Shown here: positions 44,501 to 55,543 of the stretch, one piece after another
How the letters are laid out: every line of letters starts with the position of its first letter
Numbering within the stretch: position 1 is the stretch's first letter
Source of the DNA: Morinoia aosen
Lineage: Eukaryota > Arthropoda > Malacostraca > Amphipoda > Talitridae
Direction: 5' to 3'
DNA: 64,000 nucleotides
Assembly (NCBI GenBank): GCA_030386875.1
Contig: CM059564.1
Span: forward strand, 65,639,936-65,703,935
Program-made: the position numbers and the translations under genes
Notes under the pieces: model-generated
Seen by the model: only the letters and a program-made list of their open reading frames with translations
Told to the model about the DNA's origin: nothing
Database searches by the model: none

Positions 44501-47500
44501 CAAATTAATCCAAGTCAAGTTCAATTAAATCCAAGTCAAGTTCAATTAAATCCAAGTCAAGTTCAATTAAATCCAAGTCAAGTTCAATTAAATCCAAGTC
44601 AAGTTCAATTAAATCCAAGTCAAGTTCAAATTAATCCAAGTCAAGTTCAAATTAATCCAAGTCAAGTTCAAATTAATTCAAATCAAGTTCAAATGAATCC
44701 AGCCCCAAGTTGAATTAAGAATCGACATAATCACTCGTTAATTTGAGCGTTTTTTGTGTTAAATTTGTATCTATTGAATGTGATGAGCAAGAAAAACGTA
44801 TTTCCTTTCAGCAAGGAACACATAAAATTTCTGCAATATAAAAACAAGCTGTCGTAAAATGTGCTAAGGACCCAGCATTAGGAGGCAAAGTGTGATTTAG
44901 ATCTTTGAGCGAAGTAACAGAAATCAATTATAAAAACTTCGTATTATACTACACATTAAAGTTGTTTTACAATTGTAAATTTATGGCAGTGTGCATCCTT
45001 TCAAATAATTATGTTCAAAGATACTTTTGTGTTACACATACACATAGTAGTATCGAGGATTTATTTACACTCATAAAGATTTACATGCGTGAAAATCCAC
45101 TTTATCACATATATGAAGTAATATATGCATGCACTTATAAATGATTGCCACTGGACGATGTGTAGATTTAACCTTTAAAAGAAATATGCAAATGCGATTC
45201 ACTGAATACTCATGTACGATACCATTTGATTACAATTTATATGAGTACATTACTACACATATACAATCCTGCAATAGCAATAGAAATTTTGCCATCCATT
45301 CAAATGAATAGGCCTAGGCAAATATATCACCTCTATCGATGAAACAAATTGAAACATTTTTTAACAAAAATCGTTTGAACAAGCAAAAACAGACTTTGTT
45401 GCTATATTTCTTTTAAAGGATAAATCTTCATATCGTCCAATGGAAATCTTTCGTAGTTGCATGCATATTTGACTTTATGTATGTGATAAAGTGGAATTTC
45501 ACTCATATGAATCTCTATATGAGTAATTAAATCCTCGATACTACCATGTGCATATGCATGTGTAACATAAAATTGTCTTTCAACATAAATATTTGAATGG
45601 ATGCACGCTGCCATTAATGTAGAATTGTAAAACAACTTTAATGTGTAGTATAATACGAAGTTTTTATAATTGATTTCTATCTGTTACTCCGCTCAAAGAC
45701 CCGAATCACACTCTGCCTCCTGATGCTGGATGCTTACCACATTATACGACAGCTTATTTTTATATTGCAGAAATGTTATGTATTCCTTGCTGAAAGGAAA
45801 AACGTTTTTCTTGCTCATCACTTCTATTAGATACAAATTTAACACAAAAAAGCTCAAATTAACAAGTTATTATGTCAATCTTTAACTCAACTTAGGGTTG
45901 GATTAATTTTAATTTGACTTGCATTAATTTGAACTCGACGTGGATTAGTTTGAAAACGACTTGGATTAATTTCAACTTGAATTGGATAAATTGAACTTGA
46001 CTTGGATTAAATTTAACTTGCCTTTGATTAATTTGAAGTGAAAAAGGTGTAGTGCAATACTAAAAACCCCGGCTTAGGGCCTTATTTTGCCGGGGCCGGG
46101 GTCTGCAAAAATTGTCGGGGCTTGCCGGGGCCGGGGTCAGCAAAAATGGCCGGGGTTGGCCGGTCGGTCTATACTTGGGGTCTGCACACGTTCACCATGG
46201 AAACTTATTTTTATTATTATTATTATTCTTACTATTATTATATAAGAAAGTTTTAGCCTCCCTTAACCACGACAAAGATGTTCCAAGAGAGGAAAGAGGA
46301 AGGCACCCTTTAGTATGGAGTTGAGGGAACGCGGAATCTATGCACAAGGTGCACAGAAACAGTAAGCTAGGAAAGAAGTTCATGAAACAAGAAAAAAGTT
46401 GAAGAAGAAAGTAGTAGGTGCTGAAAAACTGGACAGCAGTGAACCGAAAAAAGATGGTCCGTAACAAAACAAAAACCTATTCTATTACAACAAAAAGGAA
46501 GCCTACCTAACCTTTAGCTCGGGCCCTCACATGGTTCCCCTGGGAGCGCTAATTCCCATAGATACAATAGTTGTATCCCCCTGAGGGGACCATGGAAACT
46601 ACCACATCACTGAGTTTAAGGCTAAAAAATTAAATCTGAAAAACCTTGATCGTCAGTGAATCAGTGAATGATCATTTAATGCAAAGGACTACACGCTTCC
46701 TTCTACTATAGCCAAATAAAATGACACCATGATATTTTTTCCTCACAAACAGGAACAAGCACATTGAAATACAACACACAAATGAAGAAGACACCCGTCC
46801 TCACCTCGCCGTATTTCTTGAGCTCGATCCTGACGTTGTAGTCAGCAGCACCACTCGAGGAGCCGTAGAGGCCAAAGCCAACAACGAAGATGCGACGGTC
46901 CACCATGAAGTTGATCGAGTCAACGCGGCCGCGATAGCGCCACTGGTTGCTGCGGTACGCGCATGACTGGAACCTTAGGTCAACATGAGACTAGTCAGCG
47001 AGGCGTTCGGAGTTCGCACTTCCTTTGACCATGTTACTAATGCAGGCCAAAAGTCTTGAAGTTTAGTTTAGGTAAGAAAGTAATTTTACAAACACAGGAC
47101 ACACGTACGTCTCCGCATGGGGACCAAACTTAAGTGCTAACAAACATGAACCCTCAAAATTAAAGTTGTTCTAATTCCACCTCCTCCACACACTTTCATG
47201 AATACCAGATAATGAAAGCTTCTGTACACCAATAAAGTGTACTCAAACGTTCTAGTACGACTTTTGGCAATGAAATTTGAAACTGCATTAGCAGCAGAAA
47301 AAAAAACATGCTTGATAACAAAAAGAAATGTTACTTTATTGTTTCCTAAAGCCGGCCAAAGAGAAGCGCTTTTCTCTCACGGATCTGAGTCTAACAACGG
47401 AGTCACTGAAATGCAACACAGCTAAAAAAAGTAGATTAGCCTGTTTAACTCTCCAAGCCCCAGCACAACCGTCAAAATCACCTTCACACAGTAGTGTACT

Positions 47501-50500
47501 AGGGCAGTCATACAGTGTTACATCTGTTGCTGCTCAACTGCTGTGAGGCAGAAATTATATTTTGTATCAGCGACCCAGACAGAGAAATGAAGGTAAAGCA
47601 CTCGCTCTGCGCAGTCAACTTGTCCGAGTTAAATCTCCCGTCCCTGATGAAGTGGTCATCCATGCGTGGTTAGCAAGCTCATACGGGCAGCAGGTCTTAT
47701 GTTTCAACACGATGACTGCAAAATCCTGGAGCTCAAAAACTGAGGAATCACTTTCTTTTGAGCATTATACCTCGCATATGCTTCTTACATTAAACAGCTT
47801 TCATCCTGAAAGTTTGTCGACACCTATCTACCTCTAACAATTCAGAATAAAATTTTGCACTTGCTGCCATTGCAAAGGAGTACCTCACTGGTTTATAAGT
47901 TTGAATTATATTTGTCTCAGGAGGGAGCGAGAAACAACACACGTTTGAAAGCAGCTCACCTGTGACATATTTGCTTGCGCAAGCCAGCCCTGTGTTTGGT
48001 GGGGTAAGAGACAGCAGGCTTATTGAAGGCCGTGAAGTAAAGGAACAGATCGGTGGTTTCCTGCAGGCTGAGGAGGCCGGACTGCGCCGCTCCGTTAGCG
48101 AACTCCGTGAGCTCCATGCACGGCAGCCTGATCAGTGACAGTGCCTCTCCCAACACCTTCAATCCAACAAACAAAAGTGGACACGAGTGTGAAAACATGG
48201 TCTAGCAGTTCATGAATGTAAAATCGTAATTTTTGTTTAAGGTGTTTGAGTTTATTCGTTCTTTCTTATTGAAATGATCAAAAGCTTAATAATTTCCAAG
48301 ACGTGCCTATGTACTGATGTTAATTCTTTTGTATATGAAATTCATGATGAAAGAATACCAACCTACCACAGTCACTGTCCAACAGCGTGCGTCAAGCAAG
48401 TGAATTGAATTAATGAATTCGAAATCATCAATTGATAATTTAAAGATTACAAATAGACAAAGAATTCTAAGAAGATGGTAAAGAAGAGAGCTAGAAGACA
48501 ACTAGCGACAAGGCAGGTGATACATGTAGCGAACAACTCAATGTTTTGGGAGGGCGTCAAAAGTGAATACGACTTCACTCTTATCAGGGAAAGAATATTG
48601 TATAACTAGTGTACACGCCTGTCGAAAATGACGGGATTCAATATTTTCCTTATAATTTCCTTCCAGGTGTGAATGACAAACAAAGATATCCATCCTAATA
48701 GAACCTGCAATAAAAATATTCTTGTACTTGTGCACTGGTGAAACTCGAATCACAGATACGGTCATTTAGCATCCTCAAGAGCGTCACAGAGAGACGGAAG
48801 AAGCGGACACGAAACGAATAAACTCACCAAGAGTATTACTACGTAAGAAGATTGTAATACAGTATATTTTAATATGCAATACTCCACTGAACTCTGTATC
48901 CACGATACAGACTCGAGTATATAAGGCTCTTGATCTCTCTAAATTTTTTTAAAGTGAATTATTATAGCGCACCCGTGCAGCAAAAATGAGAACTAAACTA
49001 CCAGTGAACTAAAGCCAAGAACGCCAGTGCTAATTTCTTCCTATCTATTCTTAAGAATGTGACTCAAAACATTTGAATATATAAACACACGACGGTCATT
49101 GTTAGTAGTAGATTACATTAGTTAGTTTGAACTCCCTTTGGCCACAACAGAGGCAATATCGAGAGAACAAAAAAGGGACCACTTAGTACGGGCTGTGGGA
49201 AACGGGGAATCTATGCACACGGTATATTCCCAACAGGATACTTTGCGCATAGAAGCAGCGAAGTAAGAAGGAAGAGGAAGAACAGACAAAGAAGAGACAG
49301 AAAAGAACTATGAAAACTTAAAGAAGCAAAATGGGCACAAAAGACAGAAGACCGTAAGGCCTACCTTTAGCTGAGGTAACCAAAAAGTGTCTCTCTCCTG
49401 AGGGCGCCAGTCTCCATAGCATAGGACAGACAAACTCGACTAACCCAAAAATATTGTCTATTCTTATACATTCGTTGTACTTCTCTGAGGAGAGCAACAC
49501 AAGCAACAATGGGCAAAACAAGAAATGCTTTTCACACAAATAATTCAATCATGATTTTTTTGGCCCAATAACACGTAGTACGACCACTTAAAGTGCCCTA
49601 AACCATGATCACCATAAGCATTTGCTTGTTCTTCACCTTCACGACTGTTTGTAAGCTACTGGATATAACTTTTATTATTTTTAAGAGTCTAACAACCGAG
49701 TTGCTGCAATGCAACGCAGCTAAGGAAAGAAGATTAGCCTGTTCTAACTCTCCAAACCCTAGCACTACTCTCAAAATGAGCTTCACACAATAGTGTGCTA
49801 GTGCAGTATTCTACCGCGCGTATGCTTCCCACATTAAACAGCTTAAACTTCCCACATTAAACAGCTCTTTCACATCATGCGTTAGTTCAAGCCGCCTTAA
49901 TCGCAACAAACGCGTTCCAAAGAGAAGAAGAAAGGTACTATTTTATATAGAGTTAAGGGAACACTGAACCTGTGCACAAAGTACATAGAAATAATTTGAG
50001 AAAGAAGTTCGGGCAATAAGGTAAAAGTTGAAGAAGAAAGTATTATGTGCTGAAAAACAGGACAGCAGTGAACCAAACAATGATGGTCCGTAACAAAACC
50101 AAAGCCCATTTTATTTCAACAGAAGGACGGCTAACCTAATCTTCAGCTCAGGACCTCACATATTTCCGAAGAGAGATAATTCCCATAGATGCATTAGTTG
50201 TATCCCCCTAAAGGGAGAACTCTTTCTTTCAGTTATTGCATTTGTGTAACTCCATGTTCCATATCAAATCTTGTTGAGAACGACTGAAGCTAAAATTTTC
50301 ATTTTCACTTGTCTTCCATTATAAATGAAATGTCTTAAATTAAAGATCTAATCTTCGATCTGCCATTCATGAAATGCATCTTCACACACGAAATGCTATT
50401 TTAAGGCTAGAACAGAGAGCCTCAACATGGTCAGTCATGCAACAAAACAAGGGCAACACTGTTTCAACAAAGAGTTCAGGTAAGGTTTGTAAAGAAAGCC

Positions 50501-53500
50501 AAACTTAACCCAAGGAAAAATTATACAACAAATGTTATTCACTGAAACAATTGCAGCAACAGTAAAAAAGGTGTTACTAGCACTTCATCCGAAGTTTTGT
50601 CAACACGCCAAAAGTTTGGTAAATGCTTAAAATACGTTTACAAACCCACCATCTATATTGGGAAGAGAGAGACAAAGACAACATGAATAAAGTGCGAGTC
50701 TGGCAGATGTGGGACACAAACCTTGCGCTTGTTGCTGGGCGTGCTCTCAAGCCCCTGACGCTCGCACTCGGCCTCTGCCCAGTTGAGCGCAGCTTCAAAA
50801 AGAACAATCTCTCTGCAGTTGAGTGTCTCCCGTGACAGCACAGAAATTAGCGTCGGGTAGTCTATGTCAACAAAGCCGTCTGACTGCAATGCCATCTCAG
50901 CCTGGGCATCAATGACCTCCCAGCACCTGGTCATGAGCTCAGGCTCCTCAAACAGCCGCGACTGCGACAGCAGCAAACACGCGTTGCGCGCCGTGAGGGA
51001 CACCTGTAACCAATAAACTTAGTTTAGCATTCATGCCACAGACATAAATTCAGTGAAATCTATTCGTATTTACAGCATGTTGTTGGTGTTGAATTGGAAC
51101 CTCAAATAAATTTAATTGTAGACAGCATTAATGAAGTAGAGGGCAAGTAGTGAATTGAAAATAAAAATAGAGTAGCAAGAACCACTTACACTTCATGGAT
51201 CAGTTTCCTATGCTCACCTAGCCATCAACTCAAATGAAGAACACTAACCTCCAGAAACTTGACGCACTGAGCTGCCAAATGTGGCACAAGGTATTTCTTG
51301 GCAGCATACAGAGTTGCCAGCACCGTATCTGCCTCCACCACAACCTCATCACAGTACAGATACCTGCAACACACACAATGCATCAGAACTCTAGGCAGCA
51401 TAAAGTTACACAAAGAAGCAATTTAAGGAGACCATCCCAGGCCCTTGCCAGATCCTGTCGATGTCATGGTCATTTTGCATGTTTTTGTTGTAGAAGGACC
51501 CTTAGGTGGTAGACTATTCGTTCCTAAAATTTTATGGCGCTACGACAATAATTCCCCCCCCTCCCGGGGGGGGTGAAGGGACCAAAATATTTCAATTTTC
51601 CCGATTTTGACCCCATATAAAAAGAGAACAAATGGGAAATGGAAAAAAACCGAACGAGCGTTTGTTAGAAATGTTCCAAGGATTCTAAAACTACATTTGT
51701 TTTTGTTCTAGCATCAAAACTGAAGGAGGAGTCCCATTTTGAAATATCGATATCAATGAAAAGCACCCAAATTTTTTTAACTTTTTCCTGATTTTGACCC
51801 CATATATAAAGAGAACAAATAGGAAATGGAAAAAAAGCCGAACGTGAGTGTGTTATAAATGTTTCAGGGATTCTAAAACTGCATTTTTTTTTGTTCTAGC
51901 ATCAAAACTGAAGGAGGAGTCCCATTTTGAAATATCAATATTAGTGAAATATCAATACCTAAAAACCAATTTGTCAAATTTTTGCAAAATCTAAGGCCTG
52001 AATCAAAAAAATGAATAGAATCAATTGTGTTTCTTTTCAAAGGTTACATATCATAGTCAAATTTCATAAGAATCAGACTGAAAAAAGAAAAAAATTTTTT
52101 TTTGATAAAAGAGTAAAAATTTTTATAATTTTTTTTTTTATGAAATCACAATTCACAGTTTGAATATGAAGTTATGTATGGAAAGTATCGAAATAAAAAT
52201 TAAAACTGCATTCAATTACATCAATTGTTCATTATATTACACTTCAACACAAAATTTTATTTTTTGCTTATACCCAACACTTTGAATTTTCAACATTCAT
52301 CCTGCGACTAGTTCTCGAGTTTTGATGCTAGAACAAATCCAAAGACAGTTTTAGAATCCTTGAAACATTTCTAACAAACGCTCGTTCGGCTTTTTTGAAA
52401 TTCGAATTCTTTGAAAAAATATATAGCTCTAAACCTAAAAAATTGTTGCTGATTTTTGGAATTTTAAAAATTTTTGAAAAAATAGAAAAAATTTGAAAAA
52501 AACTGAACGCACGTTTGTTAGAAATGTTCCAAGGGTTCTAAAACTGTCTTTGTTTTTGTTCTAGCATCAAAACTGAAGGAGGAGTCCCAATCTGAAATTT
52601 CAATAAAAATATACCAAAAACACATTTTTCGTCAAAAAAAAAAAATAAGGCCTAAATCGAAAAAATGACAGGAGTAAAAAAGGTTTACTTTTACAAAATA
52701 CATACACTGGCCAACTTTCAAACGAATCGGACTAAAAAAGTTGAAAAAGTGGGATGGTCTCCTTAAGGGTATGACAAGCTTCATAGTGAATTGCAAAAAC
52801 TAAAATATAGAGATCAAATTTGCATTCACTTCAATACTAATGAAGACAAGCATTTCAAAAGCATTATTAGTTCCTGAAAAGGGAAATGTCTGTTATCCAT
52901 TTTTAAATGGGGATGGTAGACCACAGCAAAATAATTCCACATGTACCTGTTCTTCATACCTTACTTTTTATAAAACAAACAGCATGAATTACACACAAAA
53001 ACTACCACCTGGATGAGCTATATCTGCACTGCACCTGTTCCACCAGCTTAGTCTGTGGGTAAAACCCAAAGAATATTCCCACTTGGAAATTATTGCACTG
53101 AAAGGACTTGATTCATTAGTGTTATCTACAGCAGGAGCAAAGAATATGTTCAGGGTGTAAGTGATGGAGAAGGAGCATTGGGCAAGCAATCATGTTAGAA
53201 GCATTAGAGCTAATGAAACAACATAAGAATTTTCACAGTCTTGTTTAGGTTTCCAGAGAAGATATACCATACCTCAGATTGTTAAGGGACATGTGTAAAA
53301 TATTATTCTAACTTTATTCCAATATAAGTGCTGTTTAGGTTTTAGGCATCACAGGGAAATGAAAATTCAATAGAATAAGAGACATGTCCAGTGTGCCGCA
53401 GAAATAATTTCCCAAAACTTCCAAGAAACATAACACACAGAGGGAAATGCTCAAATTTGATCCCAATAAATCAATCAAAATTCCAGAGGTTGATTTTCGA

Positions 53501-55543
53501 TACAAAACACGCAGATAATTGAAAATTCTTCAAACAAGTAATGACATAAGTGCAATCTTGCAGCATTTTGACTTTTCAGGCAGTGAAAACACATTGTCAA
53601 TGAAATGCATTTTTCTCTGCCACTCCTTTCAGATTGCAGATTTTGACTAATATTTAACTGAACTGTTGAAATTCCAACTTTACCCTAAGTTATAGCCCTT
53701 TAGGGTAGTAAATCTGAAAAGCAACACATGAGCAGTTGACTGGTGGTCAAAACCTCATGAAAAAATTCCTGAGTTCACAGACTCAAAACAAGTTAATGTG
53801 TTCATTTTGGAACTGGGAGGATCAAATGAGAGAGCTGGGAGGATCAAATGAGAGAGCTGGGAGGATCAAATGAGAGAGCTGGGAGGATCAAATGAGAGAG
53901 CTGGGAGGATCAAATGAGAGAGCTGGGAGGATCAAATGAGAGAGCTGGGAGGATCAAATGAGAGAGCTGGGAGGATCAAATGAGAGAGCTGGGAGGATCA
54001 AATGAGAGAGCTGGGAGGATCAAATGAGAGAGCTGGGAGGATCAAATGAGAGAGCTGGGAGGATCAAATGAGAGAGCTGGGAGGATCAAATGAGAGAGCT
54101 GGGAGGATCAAATGAGAGAGCTGGGAGGATCAAATGAGAGAGCTGGGAGGATCAAATGAGAGAGCTGGGAGGATCAAATGAGAGAGCTGGGAGGATCAAA
54201 TGAGAGAGCTGGGAGGATCAAATGAGAGAGCTGGGAGGATCAAATGAGAAAGCTGGGAGGATCAAATGAGAGAGCTGGGAGGATCAAATGAGAGCTGGGA
54301 GGATCAAATGAGAGAGCTGGGAGGATCAAATGAGAGAGCTGGGAGGATCAAATGAGAGAGCTGGGAGGATCAAATGAGAGAGCTGGGAGGATCAAATGAG
54401 AGAGCTGGGAGGATCAAATGAGAGAGCTGGGAGGATCATGAAGAGAGTGAAAAGGTGCAGGGTGAGGTGCAAGGGTAAAATGGGCGGGAAAACTATGGCA
54501 GGGAAACACCTCCCCAAAATGTACATAATTTTCAAGTTAAAGTGAAACAAAAGTTTTGCCATGAAATGAAACGTAACTATAGTAGAACCTACACAGACAG
54601 CTTTATAGTGAATTTTACTCCAAGGCTTAAAGTTTGACACAAAAGAAAAGAACACACCTTAGTAACGTTAAGAAAGCTTGAGGCTCAACATCCGGCACAA
54701 GAACCTCTTCTTCAGTTTTGAGTCCACCATAAAACATGGCATAGAAAACTGAGCTGCCAACGGCCAAAACATATCTGTGAGCTGGGAAGGTTGTAGTGTT
54801 GGGCTGCTGACCAACCACAAAGTGAACATCTGCCATGAGTTCATTGTTGAGCATGGCTGCATTGCGCTCCCTCAAGCTGCTGGCTAAAAAGTTGGGGTCT
54901 GATGCAACTGTGGACATGCCTCCCATGCTCTTGTGGCCAGGAGATTTTGGAGATGGAGAAGGAGGCGAGTCAGAAGAAGAGTAGCGGTGACTGGGAGAGG
55001 TGGGAGCTGAGGAAGGCTGCACAACCGTCATTGCACCGCTGTCTGCTTCTTGCAACTGTAGCTGCTGCATCTGGATGGCTTGAAGGGGTGGCAGTAAAGG
55101 ATGCAAGTTTAAAATACTTTTATCTTCTCCTCGGGTGCTCAAGGTTTTGGGCAAATGTGATGGCTTTTTCATTGCTGATATCCCACCACATGCTTCACTT
55201 AAACCATTGCTTGACTCTGTAAGACTTGCACCTGGAAAAATGTGAAAATTTGCTATCAATCAAATTTTTGCTTTGAAATATCCTCAATAAACATGATTCA
55301 ATGAAGAACATAAAAAAATTCAAACAAGCAATTGTCACAAGTCAAAGGTTGGAGAATTTTCAGCCTACCAAAGAGCCAGACAAAACTAGCACTTGACTCA
55401 CCATCAGGTTGAGATGGAGATTTATCTTTGGCATGAGCAAACTGCACAGGAGCATCAGAAGAACGCTGCTTCTGGATGCACACGTTGCCTCGCTCTTCGA
55501 CTGACTTGGGAGATGAAGAGCTGCTGCCACCTCCAGCATCCAT
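38279..55543 (-). CDS. BTBD6: BTB/POZ domain protein 6-like (BTB-BACK-PHR), complete CDS
   Basis: Eight exons on the - strand: 55543-55402, 55231-54658, 51363-51249, 51003-50722, 48156-47960, 46973-46805, 39840-39760, 38512-38279. Together 1794 nt encode 597 residues, all GT-AG, no stop. Layout: Ser/Gly-rich N-terminus (1-48); Gln/Pro/Ser-rich linker to about 170; BTB about 176-275 ([35 protein letters not shown]); BACK about 277-380; PHR about 435-590 ([61 protein letters not shown]). BTBD6 proteins are Cullin-3 adaptors in neural development; the fly orthologue is lute. The start is the ATG at 55543; the same frame is open upstream to about 55645. Introns total over 15 kb, largely mobile DNA. 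Confidence 0.95.
38532..39275 (-). repeat. 31 bp minisatellite next to the last BTBD6 acceptor
   Basis: About 24 units; on the + strand the core is CTCAGGTAAAATTGACCATA then caattactaaa. Variants exchange gacc/gaca and actaaa/actcaa in short blocks, which suggests local homogenisation. The unit nearest the exon is partial and runs into the acceptor region. Confidence 0.95.
39760..39840 (-). CDS. BTBD6: BTBD6-like exon 7 (PHR)
   Basis: 27 codons, acceptor ttttcag, donor GTTTGT. Encodes [18 protein letters not shown] and PHPVQV. Confidence 0.93.
40461..40823 (-). mobile_element. SINE-like retroposon, full length (reverse)
   Basis: 363 bp with a perfect 14 bp target duplication ACATGAATCCCTTA (40447-40460 and 40824-40837). 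Tail (AATCT)n on the - strand. In BTBD6 intron 6. Confidence 0.94.
41173..41935 (+). mobile_element. Tc1/mariner deletion derivative
   Basis: TA duplication at 41171-41172 and 41936-41937; inverted ends of about 70 bp start CCGGGTGTTCCACAA (left) and CCGAGTGTGCAACAA (right). The interior keeps only a transposase C-terminal remnant around 41475-41610 ([14 protein letters not shown], then [10 protein letters not shown]). It sits just 2 bp before the hAT transposase ATG. Confidence 0.85.
41940..42750 (+). pseudogene. hAT transposase with BED finger, broken
   Basis: Starts [13 protein letters not shown], then an in-frame stop. The BED zinc finger continues as [12 protein letters not shown] and [11 protein letters not shown]. 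After further breaks come [30 protein letters not shown] and [10 protein letters not shown], the standard hAT segment, and then [19 protein letters not shown] with the first catalytic-region Asp. Nothing of the RNase H-like 3' half or the dimerisation domain remains; the foldback element begins near 42810. Confidence 0.85.
42826..44700 (+). repeat. 21 bp satellite array, about 89 units
   Basis: Unit TTCAATTAAATCCAAATCAAG. Zones: aaatcaag units to about 43730, aagtcaag units after, then ttcaaattaatccaagtcaag units from 44283 with a subset carrying gccaagctc. Being 7 codons long, the unit leaves - strand frames open (DLDLIEL repeated); these are not genes. Confidence 0.97.
44703..45897. repeat. 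Long inverted repeat (about 485 bp arms)
   Basis: Left arm 44703-45186, right arm 45404-45897. Shared blocks include ATGAGCAAGAAAAACGT, TTCGTATTATACTACACATT and AGTATCGAGGATTTA. The same short open frame can be read in both arms ([15 protein letters not shown]), but differences between arms are mostly amino-acid changing, so coding use is doubtful. Confidence 0.88.
46206..46588 (-). mobile_element. SINE-like retroposon with an ATT-rich tail (reverse)
   Basis: 12 bp target duplication ACCATGGAAACT (46194-46205 and 46589-46600). The body matches the family, but the tail is made of AAT/ATA repeats instead of AATCT. Inserted 13 bp beyond the right hAT duplication. Confidence 0.92.
46805..46973 (-). 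CDS. BTBD6: BTBD6-like exon 6 (PHR, first half)
   Basis: Acceptor acctaag, donor GTGAGG, phase 2 in and 0 out. Encodes [20 protein letters not shown] and [19 protein letters not shown], the most conserved PHR segment. Confidence 0.94.
47389..47515 (+). repeat. Duplicated intronic segment, copy 1
   Basis: Shares GAGTCTAACAAC, GATTAGCCTGTT, AACTCTCCAA and TTCACACA-TAGTGT blocks with 49686-49800. A further matching block (ACATTAAACAGCTT) is at 47792 and 49832. Probably an old dispersed repeat in BTBD6 introns 4 and 5. Confidence 0.7.
47960..48156 (-). CDS. BTBD6: BTBD6-like exon 5 (BACK to PHR linker)
   Basis: Acceptor ggattgaag, donor GTGAGC, phase 0 in and 2 out. Encodes [20 protein letters not shown] and the lead into [14 protein letters not shown]. 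Confidence 0.93.
49112..49432 (-). mobile_element. SINE-like retroposon, very diverged
   Basis: On the - strand the family blocks can be followed from the head (ctcaggagagag) to the 3' gggagttcaaactaactaatgtaatct, with many changes. Confidence 0.65.
49686..49800 (+). repeat. Duplicated intronic segment, copy 2
   Basis: Counterpart of 47389-47515, in BTBD6 intron 4. Confidence 0.7.
49877..50218 (-). mobile_element. SINE-like retroposon, diverged (reverse)
   Basis: Head CCCTTTAGGGGGATACAACT on the - strand, and the ggacagcagtgaacc and aagttgaagaagaaag blocks on the + strand, match the family. The tail is lost. CTCTTTC on both sides may be a remnant duplication. Confidence 0.82.
50722..51003 (-). 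CDS. BTBD6: BTBD6-like exon 4 (BACK)
   Basis: Acceptor ggttacag, donor GTTTGT, 94 codons, phase 0 at both ends. Encodes [36 protein letters not shown] and the BACK helix [14 protein letters not shown]. Confidence 0.94.
51249..51363 (-). CDS. BTBD6: BTBD6-like exon 3 (end of BTB)
   Basis: Acceptor tgttgcag, donor GTTAGT, phase 2 in and 0 out. Encodes [20 protein letters not shown] and [17 protein letters not shown]. Confidence 0.94.
51423..52766. mobile_element. TTAA-flanked non-autonomous element, 1.34 kb
   Basis: Ends TTAAGGAGACCATCCC and its exact complement, with TTAA at both sides as the likely target duplication. The interior has no ORF. It contains a block of about 195 bp in tandem (51600-51795, 51796-51960), a third partial copy (52495-52610) and an inverted piece (52310-52410), sharing GTTCTAGCATCAAAACTGAA. 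A ccccccctcccgggggggg stretch lies near 51553. Located in BTBD6 intron 2. Confidence 0.8.
53813..54438 (+). repeat. 22 bp minisatellite, about 28 units
   Basis: Unit CTGGGAGGATCAAATGAGAG plus ag. Nearly identical units; one has agaaag and one is shorter. In BTBD6 intron 2, about 220 bp from the exon 2 donor. The homogeneity suggests recent expansion or collapse/expansion in assembly. Confidence 0.97.
54658..55231 (-). CDS. BTBD6: BTBD6-like exon 2 (linker and most of BTB)
   Basis: Acceptor ttttccag, donor GTGTGT, phase 1 in and 2 out. Linker with Gln-rich (QMQQLQLQ) and Ser/Pro-rich ([15 protein letters not shown]) parts, then BTB from [12 protein letters not shown] to AFLTLLR. Confidence 0.94.
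55402..55543 (-). CDS. BTBD6: BTBD6-like exon 1
   Basis: Begins [19 protein letters not shown] and ends in phase 1 at donor GTGAGT. Low-complexity and not diagnostic alone; it joins in frame to exon 2 across a short 170 bp intron. Confidence 0.82.

Larger units (their letters stand above)
42810..46045. mobile_element. Foldback element with tandem-repeat outer arms
   Basis: The inner arms, 44703-45186 and 45404-45897, are inverted copies (about 85-90% by eye) around a 217 bp loop. The outer arms are tandem 21 bp units: a long array on the left (42826-44700) and about seven degenerate inverted units on the right (45898-46040). This is the layout of Drosophila FB-type foldback elements. The edges tcacttNaaattaatc match in inverted orientation. 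No target duplication was found. Confidence 0.8.
40908..46173 (+). mobile_element. hAT-type DNA transposon, 5.27 kb, composite
   Basis: Terminal repeats TATAGACCGACCGG are flanked by the perfect 8 bp duplication CTTGGGGT (40900-40907 and 46174-46181), the hAT size. Both ends are rich in GGCCGGGG motifs. The interior contains a Tc1/mariner deletion derivative, the 5' part of a BED-hAT transposase and a foldback element that replaces or interrupts the 3' part. It makes up most of the 7 kb BTBD6 intron 6. Confidence 0.9.

Noticed and set aside
42825-44524. Long - strand ORFs made of DLDLIEL or NLTWI repeats
   Set aside because: They are products of a 21 bp (seven-codon) satellite; no start context and no unique sequence.
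44905-45635. A conserved small protein coded in both foldback arms
   Set aside because: Arm differences are mostly amino-acid changing, and one arm has an upstream stop and insertion, so no sign of selection on protein.
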